Origin: Nemopilema nomurai
Lineage: Eukaryota > Cnidaria > Scyphozoa > Rhizostomeae > Rhizostomatidae
Assembly: GCA_003864495.1 (NCBI GenBank)
Contig: ML133503.1
Location: 62,001-126,000, forward strand
Length of the DNA stretch: 64,000 nucleotides
Direction of reading: 5' to 3'
Part shown: in pieces, positions 46,801-61,800 of the stretch
Layout of the letters: every line of letters begins with the position of its first letter
How positions within the stretch are numbered: position 1 is the stretch's first letter
Made by a program: the position numbers and the translations under genes
Notes under the pieces: generated by a model
Database searches by the model: none
The model's input: only the letters and a program-made list of their open reading frames with translations
What the model was told of the DNA's origin: nothing

Positions 46801-49800
46801 CAAACTGCTAGAATTCAATGTGTTGTAAAAACCTTTTAGCTAAGGATATTGTCTCTAAAAATTTATAAACGTTTCTAATTATGACTTCTCAGTTATAGAG
46901 AAATATGAAGATGATAACTTTTGTAAAGATTCCTCGCTATAATCAACAAAATTTGTTTTATATACAACAATACAACAATAGGTAGTGTTAAACGAAGATT
47001 GTAGCGAATGTTTCTCAAATACCCAATACACCAACAATAGAAACATAAGAAACAGACCAATGCCGATACCTGAATTTTAGCTGCCATTTCTTTTCGCTCC
47101 TCCGTAGGAACCTCACTCTCCACTACCACCTGCATACGACTCTGTAATTGATCTATTGTCTTACGGAATGCCTCGAGGTTATTTTCCTGCACCGAAACTT
47201 TCCTCAAGAGGACTGCGGCTGAAGACTCGTCCTTACCAAAATCATCACTTCTAAGCGCAGACAGATTGTCTTTTAGCCAAGAGGTTGCCTGTTTAACGTC
47301 CGCATTGTACTAAAACAGCAAATGACGTAATGTTGAATTAAAAATCCAACATTCAGAAGAAAGAAGTCAAAATCAATTTTCTATAAAACCTTAAAATGCC
47401 ACGAAAGAAGGATTGGTTTTCCAAGATTCAGGAGCACCCTGCAAAACTTTATGGCTAAAAGTTTAAAGAAATTTACAAAAAATTTAGTTCCTTTCATCCG
47501 ATCCTCCTACAGACATGGAAAACATTTGACAGGAACAAGTTTCTTACTGTCTATTACAAATATTTTTTTGCAAACTTAAAACTGTTAGGAAACATTCCAT
47601 AATTCAAAAGTCCTTGTTATAAAACATCATTAATTTCATTATGCACGGATTGCTCAAAAAAAGTTTACAGCAAAGAAGGTTGGCACTGACCTTTAGGAAA
47701 TATATGTTCTCGCGAATCTTTTCGCCTTGCTGCTGGGAGAGTTTCTTCAGCTTAACCCATTCTTGGTTGAGAGACTCTGCTATGCTTTCAAATTCCTTTT
47801 TGAAATTAGTCTCTGCTGAAACATTTCCTAGTTTCTTCAAGAGTTTTAAGGTGATGTTCTCATGTCCAGTGATTTCTGAATCTAGCATCTGGTGCTTCTT
47901 GAAAATATGCTTTGCGTCTTGGATGAATAAAACTCAGGTCAAAAATGCTAAATTGTGGGTAAAAAATTGACTCGAAGGCAATAGGCAAAACATTGTATGC
48001 TACACCAATCAGTCTAACTAAAAAGCCTCAAGTCTTTAGGCCGTTTTACCTTTACTTAAAATTGCAAAAAACGTGCAGGAGTTTAGCTTAAAAGATAGAG
48101 AAGAATATTCTGATTTTATTGAAAAGAAACAATAACGGATAAAGATGTCAGTAAAAAAAATTGAAAAATAAAAAAAGTGTCTAACTTAGGCCGGTTTTTT
48201 CCAAGAAGAAGCTTGGATAAATTGGAAGTATCCAAAATAAAAACGGATCAGGTTGATTTGTTGAAAGGCCAAGATACATTGTCTGTTACTTGTGAAATAC
48301 TGTGTGGGTTCAAAAGTATTTGCATGTGTTCACCTGTCAGATCAGTCCCAAAATTCGATGAATCCAGGTATACGGCCTTCTCTTTGATCCAATTCAATTC
48401 ATCGTCAGCTTCTTGACTCAAAGAGTGAAATTGCACTGAGAAAATAAGGTCTTGCTTTCTCTGTCGAGAAATATTCTGCAGCTCCACAAATCTACGAAAT
48501 AAAAAAAAGATACTTCATCATCAAAAACTTGATAGAAAGACAAAGGTTGCTTCTTTAGATTACTAAATAAGTGAAAGAAAAAGTTATCGATATTAAATTG
48601 AACTAAGATCAGAACACGGCAAACACCGCAAACATTACACAGTCATTAGTCTAAAAAAGAGCCTGGAACAATTAACACAAGCATGTCACAATTTCGCTTA
48701 GAGCTATAACCAACTAGAAGTTCTCCAAACAATTATAAGTACCGTTTGCAAATATCATCGTATTCATCTCGCAATCGTCCACACAGAGGCTTATTGATCT
48801 CTACATTATTGTCAACCATTTCATCCAGCTTCCGCAACTGCTTTCCCTTGTTCATAATTTCATTCTCAATTTCACCGTGCTTTGTTTGAAGCACCGTCGA
48901 AGACTCCAGACTTTTCCCTAGACTACCATTCCGCAATGTTGCAGCACTTCTCTCTAGCCACGTGTGTATCTCTCTAAGGGATGCTTCCACCCTCTCCAGG
49001 GTCATCCTTTCCCCTAGAGATTTGCCTTTGTTCGCTAACTCCCTCTCCAAGTCATCCCACAGATCAGAGAGTCTTTTTGCTAACAACTCGACGTCTTGTG
49101 ATCTAATATCCTCCTGAAGTAGCGCATTCGCTTCAGCCATTATGTCATCCTTCTTCTTTTTGTTAGCTACCATTTCTGCTTGGACTCCGTCGAAAACTTT
49201 CCTTTCGCTCTGCAGGTTCCCTGTCACATCCAATGCATCTTGGACAGCATACTCTAACTTCTGTTTGGCCCATGACATAATCTATTATGAAAAAAATGAA
49301 CTAAAGTTGCCTGATTCTTCTACAAAAATATAACTTCTACCTAAATAACCGTTTGACTAACGATCTGAAATATTGCTTTAGAAAAGCTGATATAACTCAA
49401 CTTGAGAGCATGGTTAAAAATTAAACTAAAAAACATTTAGTCTTATTAACTCCTGACTACAAATACTAAAACAGAGTTCTAACCTAAAACTCTGGCATAT
49501 TCAAGGGTTTACAGTGACGTTTTAATTAAACTTTCATCAACTGTTTCAAGCAGACTTTCACCAAAACATGTACATATACTGGACAATGGTGGACAAGTCA
49601 CGCTAGTGAATTTTGAAAAACGTTATTTTATTTTAAAAAAGATACGCTAGAAATCTTCAAAAACACATCCTATATCTCACAAGAATATGTTAACAGGAAT
49701 TTGACTACATACGTCGTTTGATTTGCTGAGGAATTTGATATACATCAGAGAATCTTGCAACTTTGACAGTTTGCTTTCAATCTGCCCTTTCGCCTCGTTT

Positions 49801-52800
49801 AATCGGAAACTGAGACGCTGGTATCTTTCGCTCATGTTAATGCTTTCGACACTATCGTTTCTTCCCATCTCATCTGCAAATGATCTGAGACTGTCCATTG
49901 TTTCTTGGAATTTACGAATCATGTCTTTCATGTTGTTGTGTTGAATCAACATCCGCTCTACATTCTCTTGGGTCATTGAAAAGTCATGGCTATCAAGGGC
50001 ATCTTTTCTACGGTCAAGCCAGCCCTCTATCTGCTCCAGTTCAGAACCAAATCTCTGAAAAAATTGACAAATAAATCAAGTCACATGACTTTTGAGTTCA
50101 ACAATCACCAACATTTTGTTGTAAAATGGCAAATCAACTTAACAATTCTTTGTTTCCATCCATCTTCTTTCAAATATGAAAAGAAATCTCTCAAAAATCT
50201 CACGGCCAAATGGGTGTGAGTTAAAATTATAATAACACTTACTTGTAAATCAAAGGACTCTTTCAACATGATTTTCTTCTTCTGTAGAATTCGCAGGAGC
50301 TCTTCCTTCTCCTGGTCAAGATGATCAAGCTTAGGAAACACGTCACTAGGTTCCAGGCTACCATCTTCGGCAAGAGTGTGGCCGTATTCTTTAACGCGAG
50401 CAAAAACCTCCTCCCTAACAGCTAAAGCAGACACTATCTGTTTATGCATGTCCAACATCGCTTTGGTCTCCTTGACGTTTCGAGACTGTGATATATTTGA
50501 CAATCGTTCCCGGACCTTTTTCATCCAAGAGCTTAGCGATGATACGTCAGTTTGGAAGCGATAAAGATGCTCGGCTGCTTGTAATTTCGCTTGTCTGGTG
50601 GGCCGATAGTAAATTGACGGGGTTAGCAGGATAAAAAAAATTCTTAAAAAAGATAAATGATCAATAAACGACGCTTATGGAAAAGAGCACTATTATTATT
50701 AGTCAGAGGACGGTTTTTCAAAAAGCAAAATTATTATAAACATGACCCAGGAAATTTATCAACGTGAACAAGTAAGGTGTGGTACAACACTTCAAAATAG
50801 CTAGAAATAGCGGAACTAGTTTTCGTATACTTGAAGCACCTTTTCGTTCGACAACCCTTAGAGTATTCCGCTCCTTCTAGTTAATGTACCTTTTCAGATG
50901 TATCAATGGGAAAAAGGCCCGCAGTTACCTTTCTTCATTCAGTTCAATCATCGTCTCCCACACCTCTATGATCCCAGCTTGTATGTCTTGCACTTCGGTA
51001 ATGCTGTCGGGAGATTCGCCAGTGATTCCAAGTGCATCGGAGTCCAGCTTTTCAAGGCTGAGCTCAATGGCTTCCAGGTCGCTCTCCAGCTGCATGTGCC
51101 TGCGCATTTGCACTTGCACCCCGCCGAGGTCAATTGCAATCGAGCAATCCATCAGCTTCGTTATCTGCATAAAGCGAAACAAAGGAAACGTAGTGCATTA
51201 GGGATCATCTGAAGAGTGGTGTCGCCTTCTGGACAAAATGGAGCAGCGTAGCCTCAATTCTTGCATACTTAAAGTACCTTTTCGTTCGACTCTCCTCAGA
51301 GTAGGCAATAGTCAGAAAACGACCAAAAGCTGACAAAGCCAATACCCAAGTGAATAGTACTTTAAATGTTCTAAAATGGGGTTCCCAGATTTAATAGTGA
51401 AACAGGCTTGTTGGGACTCAAAAATTAAAAGGTCTACGCCTACATTCTTCTCGAAACATAGATGGCGCTATATGCAGACTGTAATGGACACTGCATAGCA
51501 AACCAACTGGGTACAAGCTTAATGATAGAAACGTAGTAGACAGAAATAAACATATAATGAGTAAAAACAGACATCTCCAGCAGCACAACTGATCATTTAA
51601 GAGACAACCATCAAGGTTTTCTACAACGATATCACGATAACAGCATCTACTTCAAGTTATACAACAAAGCTATTACCTTCTCGCCCATCCTGCTTTCGAT
51701 TTCTTCTGCATCTCTCTTGAAGAGGTGAAACTTGGAAGCCTTATCAAGGATGCTCCTTCGTGAAGCAGCGAGCTCTTTAAGATTCTCCCACCGACTATTC
51801 AACATTCGGAGGTGTATCGTTGTTTCCTCGAGAAGCTCGGATGGATTGAAGCTTCGTAATTGCGTGGCCTTCTCGTTTATGGATTGTATCCTTCCTTCGT
51901 CTGCTTTCATGTCCTTTGCAGTGTTCTCAAGCTGCCTTATCAATATCTGGCATCTGTCATAGTTATCGCCAGTTTCGTCTGTGGCAAGACTTCGCTCCTA
52001 CCAAAACAGTGTTGCTTGTTAGAGGCAACAGACACGTTGATTCAAGCAACAAAGAAATCAATCAATCGACGATCAATCACTTAATAAATCTGTTAATCAG
52101 GCTCGGAAGTTTTATTGAAACGAACACACATGTTTGAAGATACGAATTGTCAATCGCATCGATATTAGCAGATATTTCAGGCTCAAGAAATTATTTTGCA
52201 GAAATCATGTCATGTGTGGAAGTTTTATGCCGAGGGACAAAATAGGGGTATTTCTCATTATCATAGTGCTGAAAATCCCCTTTCCAAAGCTTATCAAGTG
52301 AGAAGCTGTGAGGAAAACAGTAGGCCACGAAATGCCAAAATTAACTCCCTGGTATATCAAATTAAGACATGGTTAACCGAAAAAACCCGATACACCGAAT
52401 CAATCTTGCCACGGCCTATGAGTCAAAACAGACCCTGATACTCATTTCAACATTAGCTATTAATTCAACATGTAAAAACCTTTTCAATGATATGTGCTTC
52501 GGCAAAGTCGATATCTCCCTTCAAAGCTGCAAGAAATTTCGTATTCGCCAAGATTGTTCCCATGGCATTCACGTCTTTCTCTAATAGCTCAAACTGCCTG
52601 TATAGTTCTAAAAGGCAGTCCTCCACCTCACCAGATGCAAAGTGCTCCGCAGCAACCATATTTTCCCCTCTGTTACGAAGAGTCTCTTTTGCTGCATTAT
52701 AGGACTTCAATTCAACTAAATCGCTTTTATGGATGGTAGAAAACAAGCCGAGGTTGGAAGCCTCGATCTTCCTGTTTCTGATGTCCGACAACTTTTCATT

Positions 52801-55800
52801 GATCCAGCTATGAATCTGAAAGGGATAACATTATAAGCATTGCTTCTAGCAACAATCCTTACATTAATAGAGTTTCTCGACAACAGTTATTGACTGCTTA
52901 TTGGGAGGAAATCAGCCTATGTGCATTGGGACTTGAAATGCACTGCTTAAAAAATTTAGCACTGAGCAAACAAAAAGTTTCATTTTGAGGAAGATTCTGT
53001 GAAGCTTAACGTCCTAATGACAGAGCAATCTGCGAAATTTCAATCATTGCAGTTTTAAGAATGCGAGAGAAAAATCATTCTTCTTGAGGGTAGACTCTTG
53101 ACATACAGATGAAACTGAACTCTAAAACATCTGAAATCGAAAACATTAATGCCATTCATTCTTTGCACTGAGTGCTGAATAATCAGCTATGTTTATAGCC
53201 AATTAGTTAATGGTAAGACAAATATCTAGTTAATTACTAACGTGAAATAAACAATTATATATATTTAAATTCAAAGCTTTCGCCAAAATGCAAAAAAAAT
53301 TGAGAAGAGCTTAAACAAATTTTTTAAAATTTTACCTCGTCGTTCTCTTGACGAAATTGTGCAAGATCCAAAGCGTCTTTTAAAAACCTTTCCTTATCTG
53401 CAAGCTCTGCACTGAAAGCATCTCTCTTAGTCGTCAAAGAGTCTGAAAGATCCTTTACTTCGTCTGCGGCAAAATGCTTGTCTTTCAGAAGCTGGTTTCC
53501 AAGCTCCAATGCAGTTTCAATCTTCGCCGTTTGTGAATCCATCATATTTTTCAGTTTTTGAATGCGTTTCATCATTGGTTCTATTTCTGAGCCAGCATCG
53601 GAATTTCCAGCCGAGACTGAATTCAAAAAGTTCTGAAAGGTCAAAAATTTCATTTCATTTTATTGCATGTTACTTAAACGAAGAAAGTCTACGAAATATG
53701 ACTTATGTGAACAAGTGCTTTGTGGTACAAAACTTCACAATTGCTAGAAAAAGCGGAACTAGTTTTCGCATACTTAAAAGTACTTTTTTCGTCCGTGACT
53801 TAGCAATTATCAAGAAATGAAAATATTTCTCTAAAAATCTCAAACACACCGGCAAATGGTATATTCACTTGCTTTTCTTACTTGAAAACACTTCAAGGGA
53901 TTTTGCTCGAAGGATGCTCAAAGAATCGTTAATGTGAAGGTGGGTTTAATTGGAAAAATCGGAGCATAGCAAAGAGGGAAACAACGGTGCTACAATCAGA
54001 ACCTGGTAGGAACTTATGACGCGGTCGATCCTTTTAACCTCCCTAACAAACATGGCGTAGTCGTACAGCTCAGTCAAATGCTGTCTGCGGTGGAGCCACG
54101 AGTCATGAACTTGGTCGTGGCACGTGAGAAGTTCTTCCAACTTCTCCTGAATCTAAAAGACAGAGCAAGGAGGCATTCAACGTCATATATGGCTAATCAA
54201 ACTTAGAAACGTTTTTAAGTGCTACATTTTGTGAATCCATTTGCAATACTTTGCATTTGCATTCCATGTTAGAATCCAACGTTGCCTAAACATGTGAATG
54301 AATGCCTACGAATGTCTAGGATCACAAAAGAAACAAATAGGCCCTACCTGCCTAGAATTATAAAGAAGGCAAAGCATAACAACTCTTTCCACTTGAAATG
54401 AAAACAGAAAAACGGGCACGCTGAAATATAGTAAACCTTAGGTTACAGATTCAAATAAAAGAAAACAAAAAGCAGTGCAAGTTACTATTGTGTAAAAATC
54501 AAAACCTCAATGATGATACCAGCGAATTCAGTCTGCCTGATATTTGTAATTATTAACCTCGAACAATCATTGTAGCTGTTGATTCAATATTCCCAGCTTT
54601 ACAAAAATTGTAAATCTTGAATGGTGAAGAGTGAAATGTTACGCGGCTGTTTGACAAAACTTTACCTCTTCAGTCGCGTGATGACCTTCTTCTACCATTT
54701 GCTCTCCAGCCTGAACGACATAGGCAAACTTATCTTCCTTGCCATCGATTTCCAGCTTCAAGTCGTCCATTTTGTCCATCGCCTCTTCGACTTCGTCCAC
54801 TGTCTGTAATGACTCATCGGTATTCAGAACCTCGGTCGTTTCTTGGCACCATAAAAGCAGCCTCGCAATCTGAGGAGAAGCAATTCAAAATGAGAATAAA
54901 AAGGATTTTGTCATCAGCGTGAAATTACACTGAACAGGTCGCTTCAAAAAACACATATAAAAATTAAATCAAAGGTTATTTACTAACTCCGCTTATAGGG
55001 TAATCGAGCAACAAGCTGAAAATTATAGATTAAGAAATTAAACTAGTTAAAAGCATGAACAGACGAATGAATTTTTCTTCAAGGTATAATAAATTCAGCG
55101 TAATCAAGTCTTATCCAATGATTATGCCAAGGGCTAATTTCTGAATCAAAGTGGGACATGATCAACCGAAACGTGCCTCAGTAGCTCCAACGTCCTATCG
55201 ATCTAAGGCCTTCCTTACCAATTTCAACTTGATTAATTAATCCAAACCTGAGTTACTCAATCAATTAATCAATTAATCAACCCCAGTCTACTTTAACATT
55301 TTTGAGCTTTACTCGACTAGATTCGTCTCGCTCTTTTAAACATTATTGCTGGCCATGTGAATATGCTTAAGGTCATGTCGGAGGTCTTTGGCCATATAGC
55401 AATAAGCACCCACCTCAGAGTTCAGTCGGTGATAATCGACATTTCCGTGAAGCTTCCCTTTGTTGTTCTTAGCCTTACGGAGAACATCTGCCCAGACCTT
55501 CTTGACGTAGGACTGGTGCATTTGAATCTGTTCAGCTGTTTTACCTGAAAGCGTAAGATTTAGCATCTTCAGAGGCATATTTTCGATTCTGCACAAACGT
55601 GAACTAATTCATTTAAGAACCATGTTTCATGCACTTGAAGAATTATAAGCTAGATGTATTACATGCAAAATTTCTGCTTAGCTCCTCTCGTTTTCAGGCC
55701 TCATTGTCTATTTCTTAGACCCTTTAGTTACTATTCCCGCGTGTTATGTAGGTTTGTCAAGAATTTAAGCAGGGCATTTTCTCTCTATTGGCCTGTCCAA

Positions 55801-58800
55801 AACAGTGCTGCCTAAGTGTATATCTTACTGAAAGTTATGTTTTAATTGTGCACAGAAATAATTGTGAAGCATCTGATTGAAATTTAAATTTCCATCGCAC
55901 ACTAGTCATTGCAAGCTTATAGTTTCCCAGCAAGCACAACCATGACTTTAAAATAATGCTATTAGTTCTAGTAGATCTTGCAGATTCTATTAGTTCTAGA
56001 AGAGACAGTTAAATCTCAATTTGGCATGTTGCAATGCATTACCACACAATCTTGACTTGATCTATGGTGATTATCTTGCAATAGAAGTCGAGTTTAACAA
56101 GCATCATTTGTTTACAAAAACGGTTGGACAGACTTATAGCTTCAAACCTTTGGTTTCCATTTTATGCCATTTCTAAGACGTGTGTATATTCCTCATTGAT
56201 TTCATTTTAAATCGGATCCTAGTTGGGTCAGTAGACTGCATTTAAGATGCCTCGCCGCTAATTTATTTACTTTAATTCACATCACGTCGGCTTTCGGAGG
56301 TGCTTTGATAACTGTCATTGTCACTTGGCAGAAGTCTAAGACTACTGTATGCGGAGCGTAAGTTGGTGCGGAAGGACAGCTTCGATCGGTAATTCTTGAT
56401 TTGAGTAAATGCCATGCTGGGTTTTGTCTAGCGGTCATGCATAATCAAATGTACAACCCACTCCTTCTTCATCTCGAAAAATTGGGATAGCGAGCAAACT
56501 GGCAAAAAAGCAGAAGCTCATGGGACGGAAAAGGTTGGGTTTGCCAAAATCAGCTTTTCCTTTCCTTTGCAAAAGGCAAAAGAGCGCACTTTCTACTTTG
56601 CGGGGAGCCAGAGGCGGATAAGATTCCTTTGGAAAAAACTTTGGAATCTTCGGAAGAATTCTTGGTTTCCCAACCATTCAAAAATAGCTACAGTAGTTGT
56701 GCATGGTTAAAGACACAAATCAGATCGCAGATGCAGTCATGAAAACTGCAGGTTTTCGGGAGAAGGAGTGCGGGACGGGAGTGTGTGTGAGAAAGAGAAT
56801 GTACCCGTCCAAAATAGGGAACCTTAATCGAAGGTGCCTTACATGTCTCTAGCCAAGCCTAATACATCTCGAGCCAATTGGTCACACACAAGACCACAAC
56901 TGCTTACCAGGGTAGCTACGCACAAGCTCATTGCCAGTCAGGTCTATCTCCTCAATTTGTTTGCCAACAGCCTCGATTGCGAGCAGGGCTGTGTCATGTG
57001 ATCGCACCTTCGACTCACTGCTGACCACGTCTTCTCCCAAGTCTTTGACTGTTATCGTATCTTCCTTTTCTTTCAGATTACTAAGAATGTCGTTGACTTG
57101 CATGTTGAATTTATGGAGTCCTCCAGCCTTAGTAAGTCTTGCATTCTTCTGCTTCATCTTCTCTATCAGTCTTGACCACATTGCGCTTCAAGAGAAAGCA
57201 ACTTTGTCGTGAAGCCAATAATAGCCTCTTGCCTCTCCTTGTAACATATTTTTAATCAGAAATTAAATTCAAAATTCAACAATTCGGTTCAAATGAACAA
57301 TTCTTGTTTAAATGCCGCCGTATTTGCAACTTATAACAGCTCAGGAGGTGCTCCTACATCCATGTCTAATTTTTCTAGATTTCCGAAGAGTTTAGTGGAA
57401 AAACTTTGCCTACTCTACTGTTTTACGTATCAACCCTTCGACTCAATGCCACTTGAATCTCAATTGCATATTTCTTTCTGCACTTCAAGATGCATCACCT
57501 TTATCATGGTGGCCCTTTCCCTTAAATTTAAAAAAGGCTTAAATGACAGCTTCTTCATATCAAAGTTAACTTATTCGATATTACACTTTTTCTAATGTGT
57601 TCAATTTCAAATGTAAAAATTCCCCTCCTCTCTCAGAGAAATGCAAAATAGACGGTTATATACCTGAGCTTGTTCTTGGCATTCATAACACTTGTAGCAT
57701 GGGGTACTTTCGTAGCAATGACATCATCGGCAAGTCTAATCACTGCATCATATGCGGTTTTACCGGCAGCAATACTGACCTTTAGGTCATCGAACTTTTC
57801 CGTGAGAATCTACAATTATACATTAGAGACAGGTAAAGCTAATGAGTCCACGGGAATGAGTTATTGATGGAAATATTGTCGTAAACCTGTCGTACAATAA
57901 AAGCCAAAGAGCACTGTGTCATCTTTTAACATTGTGAGTATAGTGCTTCAAGATACTTCAGCCAACTTTGCATTTCGGTTAGCCAGCAGGATGAGGAAGG
58001 GAAATTATCATAAATATGCTCATTTCTACCACTTTTGTAATTTAGCGACTGTTTATTAAGAACAGCCTTGCTGGTAAAAGTCACTGCATCAGCAATGGAA
58101 GCATCCAAAATATATGCGTATGGCACGGTATTGAAGCATCCAAAGGATATGCGAGGAATCCAAAACATGCTACTAAATCCTTTCTAGCGCATAAAACTGT
58201 ATAGTTATCTTCAAGTATTGCAATATTTCAAATAACTGCATCGATGGTAAAAATAGATAGGCCAGTATGAGTCCAGTATAAATCAGTACGAGACCAGTGT
58301 GAGACCAATGCGAGGCCAGTGTGAGGCCAATGTCTAAGGCAGTGCAAGGTCAGGGACAGATTCTGACCCGCCCATGTCATTTGCTTCATCAAATACAATA
58401 GAGTAAATGACATAGGCACTTTAAATAATGACCTGCCAATGCTCGAAATCCTTGCCATAACCTTCGGCTCCAGCAACCTTGAGCTTTTCAGACAGCCATT
58501 CTCGCATGTTTTCGGCATCGTAAAAAAACTGGTAAACTTTGTGGAGATTTTCCAGTTTTGTCTGGCTCTTCTGCAGTACTCCAAACAGAGACTTTTCTTC
58601 CTTGGCTATTTGTTGCTGGAATAAAAGTTGACCTCCAAATCAAGCACACTGCCATTTACAATTCTTTGGTGTTAATGGCGCCAGTGCATCTTATAAGATT
58701 ACAATAAAATGTTCTGAATGGAAGCTAGCTCCTTTAAAAGCATTATTGTCTGCATGACAGCTTAATCTCTTTAACGGAACAAAGAAACACGAACAAAAAA

Positions 58801-61800
58801 GATAACTGTTACAAATGCGAATAAATAGGCCGTCAATCTCAAACAGCATGTAAACACGAAATAGATTAGTGCTAATTAGATCAATCTTGCTCATTCCAAC
58901 CCTGATTAGGATATAAAGTTGAAACCTTTCACCTTTAAATAAAGTACCTTCTTTCCGATGCTTAAAGAAATAACAAGTGCAAACAAACATCGCCTTCAAT
59001 CTATACTGAAATGGCTTCCTTTAGAGTCTAAAATGGCGCTCTGGCATTGTTACCTATCCCAATCAAAGCCCGAATATATGTTTCAAAACGCAAGATAAAA
59101 AAACTACTTACACATTTCTGCAGTACAAGTCCATTCCTAGGATTGTTCTGATCATCAAATGCAGTTGACCTTTCAACAAAAGCTTCGATGTTCCTCGTGT
59201 TTCTTTTAAATTCCTCGATAAGGTTGTTGGCTTTGCTGAGCTGGCGCTCGGCAGAGTCGAGGTCCTTTCCCTGCTGCAACCCAGATATGTGAACCCTTTT
59301 TTCCTCCAGCCAGTTTTCAATTTCATTTGCATCGAGCAGAAACTAGCAAAAAAAATAAGTAGGACTGTAGTTCGTCTTCACAATACATTGCTAATTTAGA
59401 TGAAAGCATGCAGAAATTTCATGGATTAAATGACTGTTTAATGAACATGCTATCATAAATGTTTGCAAAATTAACACCACATTCTAGTGTCAATTCTAAG
59501 CCACAGATTTCTTTGTCAAATTTATGTCTCCGATACAGCCGTAACTTGTTTTACAGGAGAAAGATTTTGTTTAGTATTTTAAACTCAAAAAAGAACGTAC
59601 CTGAAATGCTTCTCGATCTGCAAGAATTCGCTGTCGTCTGTTGTCAGAAACCTCTTGCAGCTTCTTCAAACTTTGTTCTAGATTTTCACAGGCTTTCAAA
59701 GCGTTCTTCTTGTAGCCTATTCGTGTTTCTACCAACTCGTTTCCTTTCTGAACCAGCTTCAAAATGATGGCGGAATGACTTCTCAGCTCAGTTTCCACGG
59801 CCTAAAAATTGTTAGGAAAACTTCACCACTCTGTTCTTTAACAGTCAAAACAGATGATATATATTTTGTGTTATCCGCATATGTTTAACCATGAAAACAC
59901 TGGAAAACCCTTGATAACATTGAAAACGGGCTTCAACATACAAACATACGAAAGTAGTAGAATATTTAGATCAGCAGTCATTAAGCCCTTTTCTGCCTTC
60001 TCTCATTTTCCCTTAAGCCAAATCTCCACTAGGCGGAAAAAACCGAACCGCAAAAAGGTGAACACTTTTCGCTAGTTGATATTTTCCGCCGCGAGAATTT
60101 CAATTAGCCAGTTAATTAAATTGCAGGAGATTTTTCCGCCTCTAAATTTTCCACATAGTGGAGATTGAGCTATACAAAGAAACATTAAGCGAAACAATAT
60201 CTGGACTCTACAAAAGCGTAAGTAAAGATAATTACTTCGTGTCGGCTGAAAAGTCTCTGTGTGTCAGTGAGGTTAGTCCCATACTCAGCGTTTTCGATCT
60301 GCGCCAAGTGATCATCAATCCAAGAAAGTTGAACGTTGACTTCGAATAGAAACTGCTGCATCAAGTAGGAATCATCAAGCGCCAATCCTCTTGACTTTGA
60401 GGCATTGATCACATCGACCATCCTAAGTACCAGAAAAGGCAAGCAATTTTGATTAGTAATGATTGATGATTGCGGTTGATTATCGTAATGACGGGTCATA
60501 ACTTTGATTAGAATCATGATCAAGTCGATCGCTGGCACTAACGATGATCGTCGATACGATTTTTGATCTTGGTCATGATGCTGTTCAGTGGTGAAATTCA
60601 GCATACAAACGCTGAAAATTAGTTCCATAAAGAAAATTATAAAACAATTACTCCATATCTTTGCACTAATCAATGCGAAATCTTTGGCACTGCTGAAAAC
60701 GTAATACTAGCACATTGAATCTAGCAAAAGGCAATACCGATTTTTCATGTCAGCAAGTTGAGTGATGATAGCATTTGATCTAAAGTTTCCATCCTCGCGC
60801 ATTTGCTGAGCTTCTTGATGAAGATAGTTCAGATCTTCTTGGCGCTGTTTAATGTCTTTTTCCGTCAGCTAAAAGCAGATAAGACAAAGCAATTTAGGGC
60901 AAAGGCAAAAAAAGGCAACAATATCGGAGGGGAAACAGGGGTGGAAAGAGAACGATAATAAGGAATGAAGCGATAAAAACGAAAGACGATGAAATACATT
61001 AGCATGAATGGTATATGCACAGGGACAGTAGCAAATTTGGCGAAGATGTGTGACATACTAATTTTGCCTTAAAAAATCACAAATTGAAACAATTTGGAAT
61101 GCCTTGCTGAGCAAGCTTTCACAAAAAACTCCAAACATTGACTTATAGACATGAGGAAGTTGCTGTAAATGGCAACCTGGTGTTTGTTGCGCAGAAAGCG
61201 AACTGCAGCCAGATCATCCCCGTAGTCTTTGGAGGAGAGGAGCGCTTTGGTTTGATCACACCACATTTCGAAATCGTCAGCAGCGCTGGAAAAGGCCCGT
61301 GCTTTGGTGGCCTGGTCCAAATGCTCTTGCTTGACGCGGGCTCCTCGTTCTAGCTGATCCCAGTTATCATCAAGATCTTGCAGCAAGTCTTTTATTTCTT
61401 CCGACGACACGTGTTCCTCTGCTATCATGTCCTCCCCAGTCTAGAAACGAAACAACGATGGCTGAGTTCGCACCGCAAAAGAGTCTCGATTATATTGGAA
61501 ACTACTCTTTGGGATTGCTAAATTTTATCGTTAAAAAGCAGTTAAGAATTCTCAGTTATGAAATCTCAAAAGTCCAAGCAGAGAAAAAAGAAAGGGTTTT
61601 AAAAACTAAGAGTACAAGGTCTTATCAACGGCCTTATACTTGATTGAATGAAAACCAGTCTTGGCGAGCATAGAATATTGAAAATAGCAGTACATTTGGT
61701 GGTAGTATTAAACAAGCCACGTCGTCTCTTCCTTCAAAATTCCTCGCGTATAAAATTCTACTGGAATTTTAGCCAATAAATTGCTATAAGGAATATTGAA

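Noticed and set aside
56435..56677. 80-aa minus-strand ORF in the large spectrin intron
   Set aside because: Not repeat-like, wrong composition for spectrin, and exons 11 and 12 join in phase without it.
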